Of a stretch of DNA of 64,000 bases, positions 62,398-64,000 are shown piece by piece. The stretch lies in contig OY829843.1 of assembly GCA_963691885.1 (NCBI GenBank), positions 620,001-684,000 on the forward strand. Reading direction: 5' to 3'. Both the position numbers and the translations under genes were made by a program. This DNA comes from G963691885 sp963691885 (GTDB lineage: Bacteria > Pseudomonadota > Alphaproteobacteria > UBA8366 > Aestuariispiraceae). Position 1 is the stretch's first letter. Each line of letters opens with the position of its first letter. The notes beneath the pieces were generated by a model. That model worked only from the letters and a program-made list of their open reading frames with translations. It was not told where the DNA came from and did no database searches.

Positions 62398-62497
62398 TCT
62401 GCACCCCTTTCTCTTTAATCTTCTTTCTCGCTAGTTCGCCATTTCGGTGATAGAGCATCTGCGTCCTATTTGGCGCATCATCGAAAGTGAGTGACAT

Positions 62498-62902
62498 ATG
62501 CCCGCTGGTTTCTGGGGATTCTGCCTGTTCTTCGCCGGGATAAACGGTGCGATTGCTGTCGGAATGGGCGCGGGGGCCGCCCATGCCCTGCAATCAACCA
62601 TGGACACAAAGGCCCTTGGCTGGATTACCACCGGATATACGTTTCAGCTGTTCCACGCCTTGGCCCTATTTGGGGTCTCGCTGCTGATCAAAGAATGGGA
62701 CACCCCATCAAAACTGCTATCACTATCGGCCATACTTCTGATGTTGGGCCTGCTGCTGTTCAGCGGTGGCCTGTATCTGATCGCCTTCACAGGCAATACC
62801 AGTTTTGCAACCATGGCCCCTTTCGGCGGTGGCTCTTTCATCCTGGGTTGGCTCTGTCTGGGAATCCATGGGCTAAGGTCGATGCGAAGGCGCGAACCAT
62901 AG
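62498..62902 (+). CDS. DUF423 family membrane protein (YgdD-like)
   Basis: 134 aa with four hydrophobic helices. AGINGAIAVGMGAGAAHAL and TTGYTFQLFHALALFGVSLL, then FSGGLYLIAFTG and a final GWLCLGIH are the DUF423/YgdD pattern. Function unknown in E. coli. No ribosome site is obvious beyond AAAGTGAGTG. The following 62903-63005 holds no gene. Confidence 0.85.
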   Translation: MPAGFWGFCLFFAGINGAIAVGMGAGAAHALQSTMDTKALGWITTGYTFQLFHALALFGVSLLIKEWDTPSKLLSLSAILLMLGLLLFSGGLYLIAFTGNTSFATMAPFGGGSFILGWLCLGIHGLRSMRRREP

Positions 62903-63005
62903 CCCCAAAAGCCCTTGATTTTACGTCAAAAGACCAGAATTGCTCTCAGCGACCGAATAACTGTATGCTCATAACCGGTTAACAGTTGGTATTGGGAAAC
63001 GCTTC

Positions 63006-64000
63006 TTGACGCTCTCCTCCTCGAATGACGCGAACACGGTTCGCCGCCCATCGCATCACCCTGTTCTGTTGGCAGGTGCAATGGTTGCTGTACTTGGCAT
63101 CGCCGGTTGTTCAGTTGATGAGTGGCGCGACAATCCGCGCACCAAATCCACCTCAGACGGGCGCGATCTGGGGATCGAAGTTTCCAGAGAATCTGTGAAG
63201 GCCGCTGAAACGGAGCAAGCCCTCGGCAAGTGCCGCGTGACCCGTCCGGGTGGTCAATCCGATGACCCGCTGAACCTGACAGAGGCGGCGGCTGTTTTTG
63301 ACTGCTTGCGCAGTGATATCATGGAAAGCCTCGCTGCCTCAGAGAACGGCATCCTGAAACAGGTACCCGGTTGGGAACCCGTCAGTGACGGTCCTTTCCC
63401 AGCAGCCTATCTGGGCCCCTATTACTTTCAGCCCTTTGCCAATGAGCGCGCCCTTGGCGAAGACGGTTTCCCGGCTTCGCTTGATCGTGCCTGGCCGGTA
63501 GGTGCAATTGTCACGGCGGTCGGATTTACCGTCGATGAAAACGGCATCGCCAGCCCGGGCCCGGCGGTTATTGTGGAAAAGCTGAACCGTGGACCGGATC
63601 CCGTCCAGGGCAACTGGCGCTATATTGAAGCGTCTCTCGACGGATCGGACCTGATCCAGCGGAATGATGACGGATCCGGCCGCGAGGTCATCTGTCCGGA
63701 CTGCAGTTACAGTAAGACAGACATGCTGTATCTCAGCCTTTTCAACAATGGCAAAGTGCCCTTTACGGTGGGACGGGATCCGATAACCCTGCCCCCGCTT
63801 GGCGTGCCAAGCGGTGTCGTTCAAGAAGAGGAAGAAGGCGAATTGCTGGATCCAAATCTTCTGGGCGATGCCCCGGAAGTTCCCGCAACTGCGCCGGTTC
63901 CGCTCGTAACACCGATCCCGAGCCCGCCAGACCCGGAACCGGAATTTGACCCCAGCGCAGAATTCCTGAACCCGGATCCAGCCCCCACAAATGCCGGAAC
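63006..64000 (+). CDS. Lipoprotein of unknown function (3' end beyond window)
   Basis: At least 331 residues, running off the right edge. Start taken as TTG 63006 with GGGAAA seven bases upstream; ATG 63081 is the alternative but would cut the signal peptide. The N-terminus SNDANTVRRPSHHPVLLAGAMVAVLGIAGC is a lipoprotein signal with lipobox IAGC, so the mature protein begins at the Cys and is lipid-anchored. The rest (LGPYYFQPFANERALGEDGFPASLDRAWPVGAIVTAVGFTVDENGIASPGPAVIVEKLNRGPDPVQGNWRYIEASLDGSDL, in part) is unfamiliar; it ends in a Pro-rich stretch (PATAPVPLVTPIPSPPDPEPEFDP). Ser/Pro-rich tails of this kind often span the periplasm. Confidence 0.75.
   Translation, partial: MTLSSSNDANTVRRPSHHPVLLAGAMVAVLGIAGCSVDEWRDNPRTKSTSDGRDLGIEVSRESVKAAETEQALGKCRVTRPGGQSDDPLNLTEAAAVFDCLRSDIMESLAASENGILKQVPGWEPVSDGPFPAAYLGPYYFQPFANERALGEDGFPASLDRAWPVGAIVTAVGFTVDENGIASPGPAVIVEKLNRGPDPVQGNWRYIEASLDGSDLIQRNDDGSGREVICPDCSYSKTDMLYLSLFNNGKVPFTVGRDPITLPPLGVPSGVVQEEEEGELLDPNLLGDAPEVPATAPVPLVTPIPSPPDPEPEFDPSAEFLNPDPAPTNAG

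Overview
The window reads as a chromosomal segment of a free-living alphaproteobacterium, probably a marine Rhodospirillales/Sneathiella-like heterotroph. The class call rests on several features: a GapR (DUF2312) protein, a DUF1244 protein, an imuA-imuB-dnaE2 cassette behind a GTTC-N7-GTTC LexA box, a Brucella-type RibH2 lumazine synthase under an FMN riboswitch, and a BigR/SqrR-like ArsR regulator. The genus is a guess from general gene content. Most of the window is dense, moderately GC-rich coding sequence. I see no rRNA, tRNA, CRISPR array or intact insertion sequence.

Layout. 1-7.1 kb: the tail of an acyl-CoA ligase, a UDP-glucuronate epimerase, a giant indolepyruvate ferredoxin oxidoreductase, an exported unknown, a patatin lipase and GapR. 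7.1-12.3 kb: hemN behind a perfect FNR box, a GST, DUF1244, a GCS2 ligase/N-formylglutamate amidohydrolase pair and a small DNA-binding-like protein. 12.4-21.6 kb: a GntR regulator with its own operators, an MFS transporter, a 2-hydroxyacid dehydrogenase, EttA, HspQ, an acyl-CoA synthetase, a DMT transporter and a DsbA-like isomerase. 21.6-30.8 kb: nucleoside and amino-acid metabolism (nucleoside hydrolase, Leu/Phe/Val dehydrogenase, ribH2 with riboswitch, PutA with a divergent Lrp regulator, AsnB). 30.9-40.5 kb: a divergent PEP-carboxylase-like protein, a glycosyltransferase, an SDR, two DMT transporters, a BigR-like sensor and small unknowns.

40.4-48.0 kb: the SOS mutasome operon imuA-imuB-dnaE2, directly followed on the same strand by an AT-richer pair, TcmP and a three-Cys (DUF5131) protein. 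48.0-57 kb: GNAT, a Baeyer-Villiger-type monooxygenase, then a dimethylglycine-dehydrogenase-like/MttB/TetR block bracketed by the intact 3' end of the monooxygenase gene and a decayed copy of it, then another FAD oxidoreductase. 57-64 kb: pyrE-like, an oligopeptide-type ABC importer without ATPases, a disordered acidic protein, DUF423 and a lipoprotein that runs off the window.

Common theme: amino-acid and methylated-amine catabolism (IOR, Leu dehydrogenase, PutA/Lrp, N-formylglutamate hydrolase, DMGDH-like/MttB, peptide import). The strongest leads for new biology are the bracketed DMGDH-MttB-TetR island with a 7-bp-arm palindrome in its promoter, the TcmP/three-Cys pair attached to the mutagenesis operon, the PEP-carboxylase homologue with changed active-site motifs, and a hemN gene whose FNR-box spacing predicts a leaderless mRNA.
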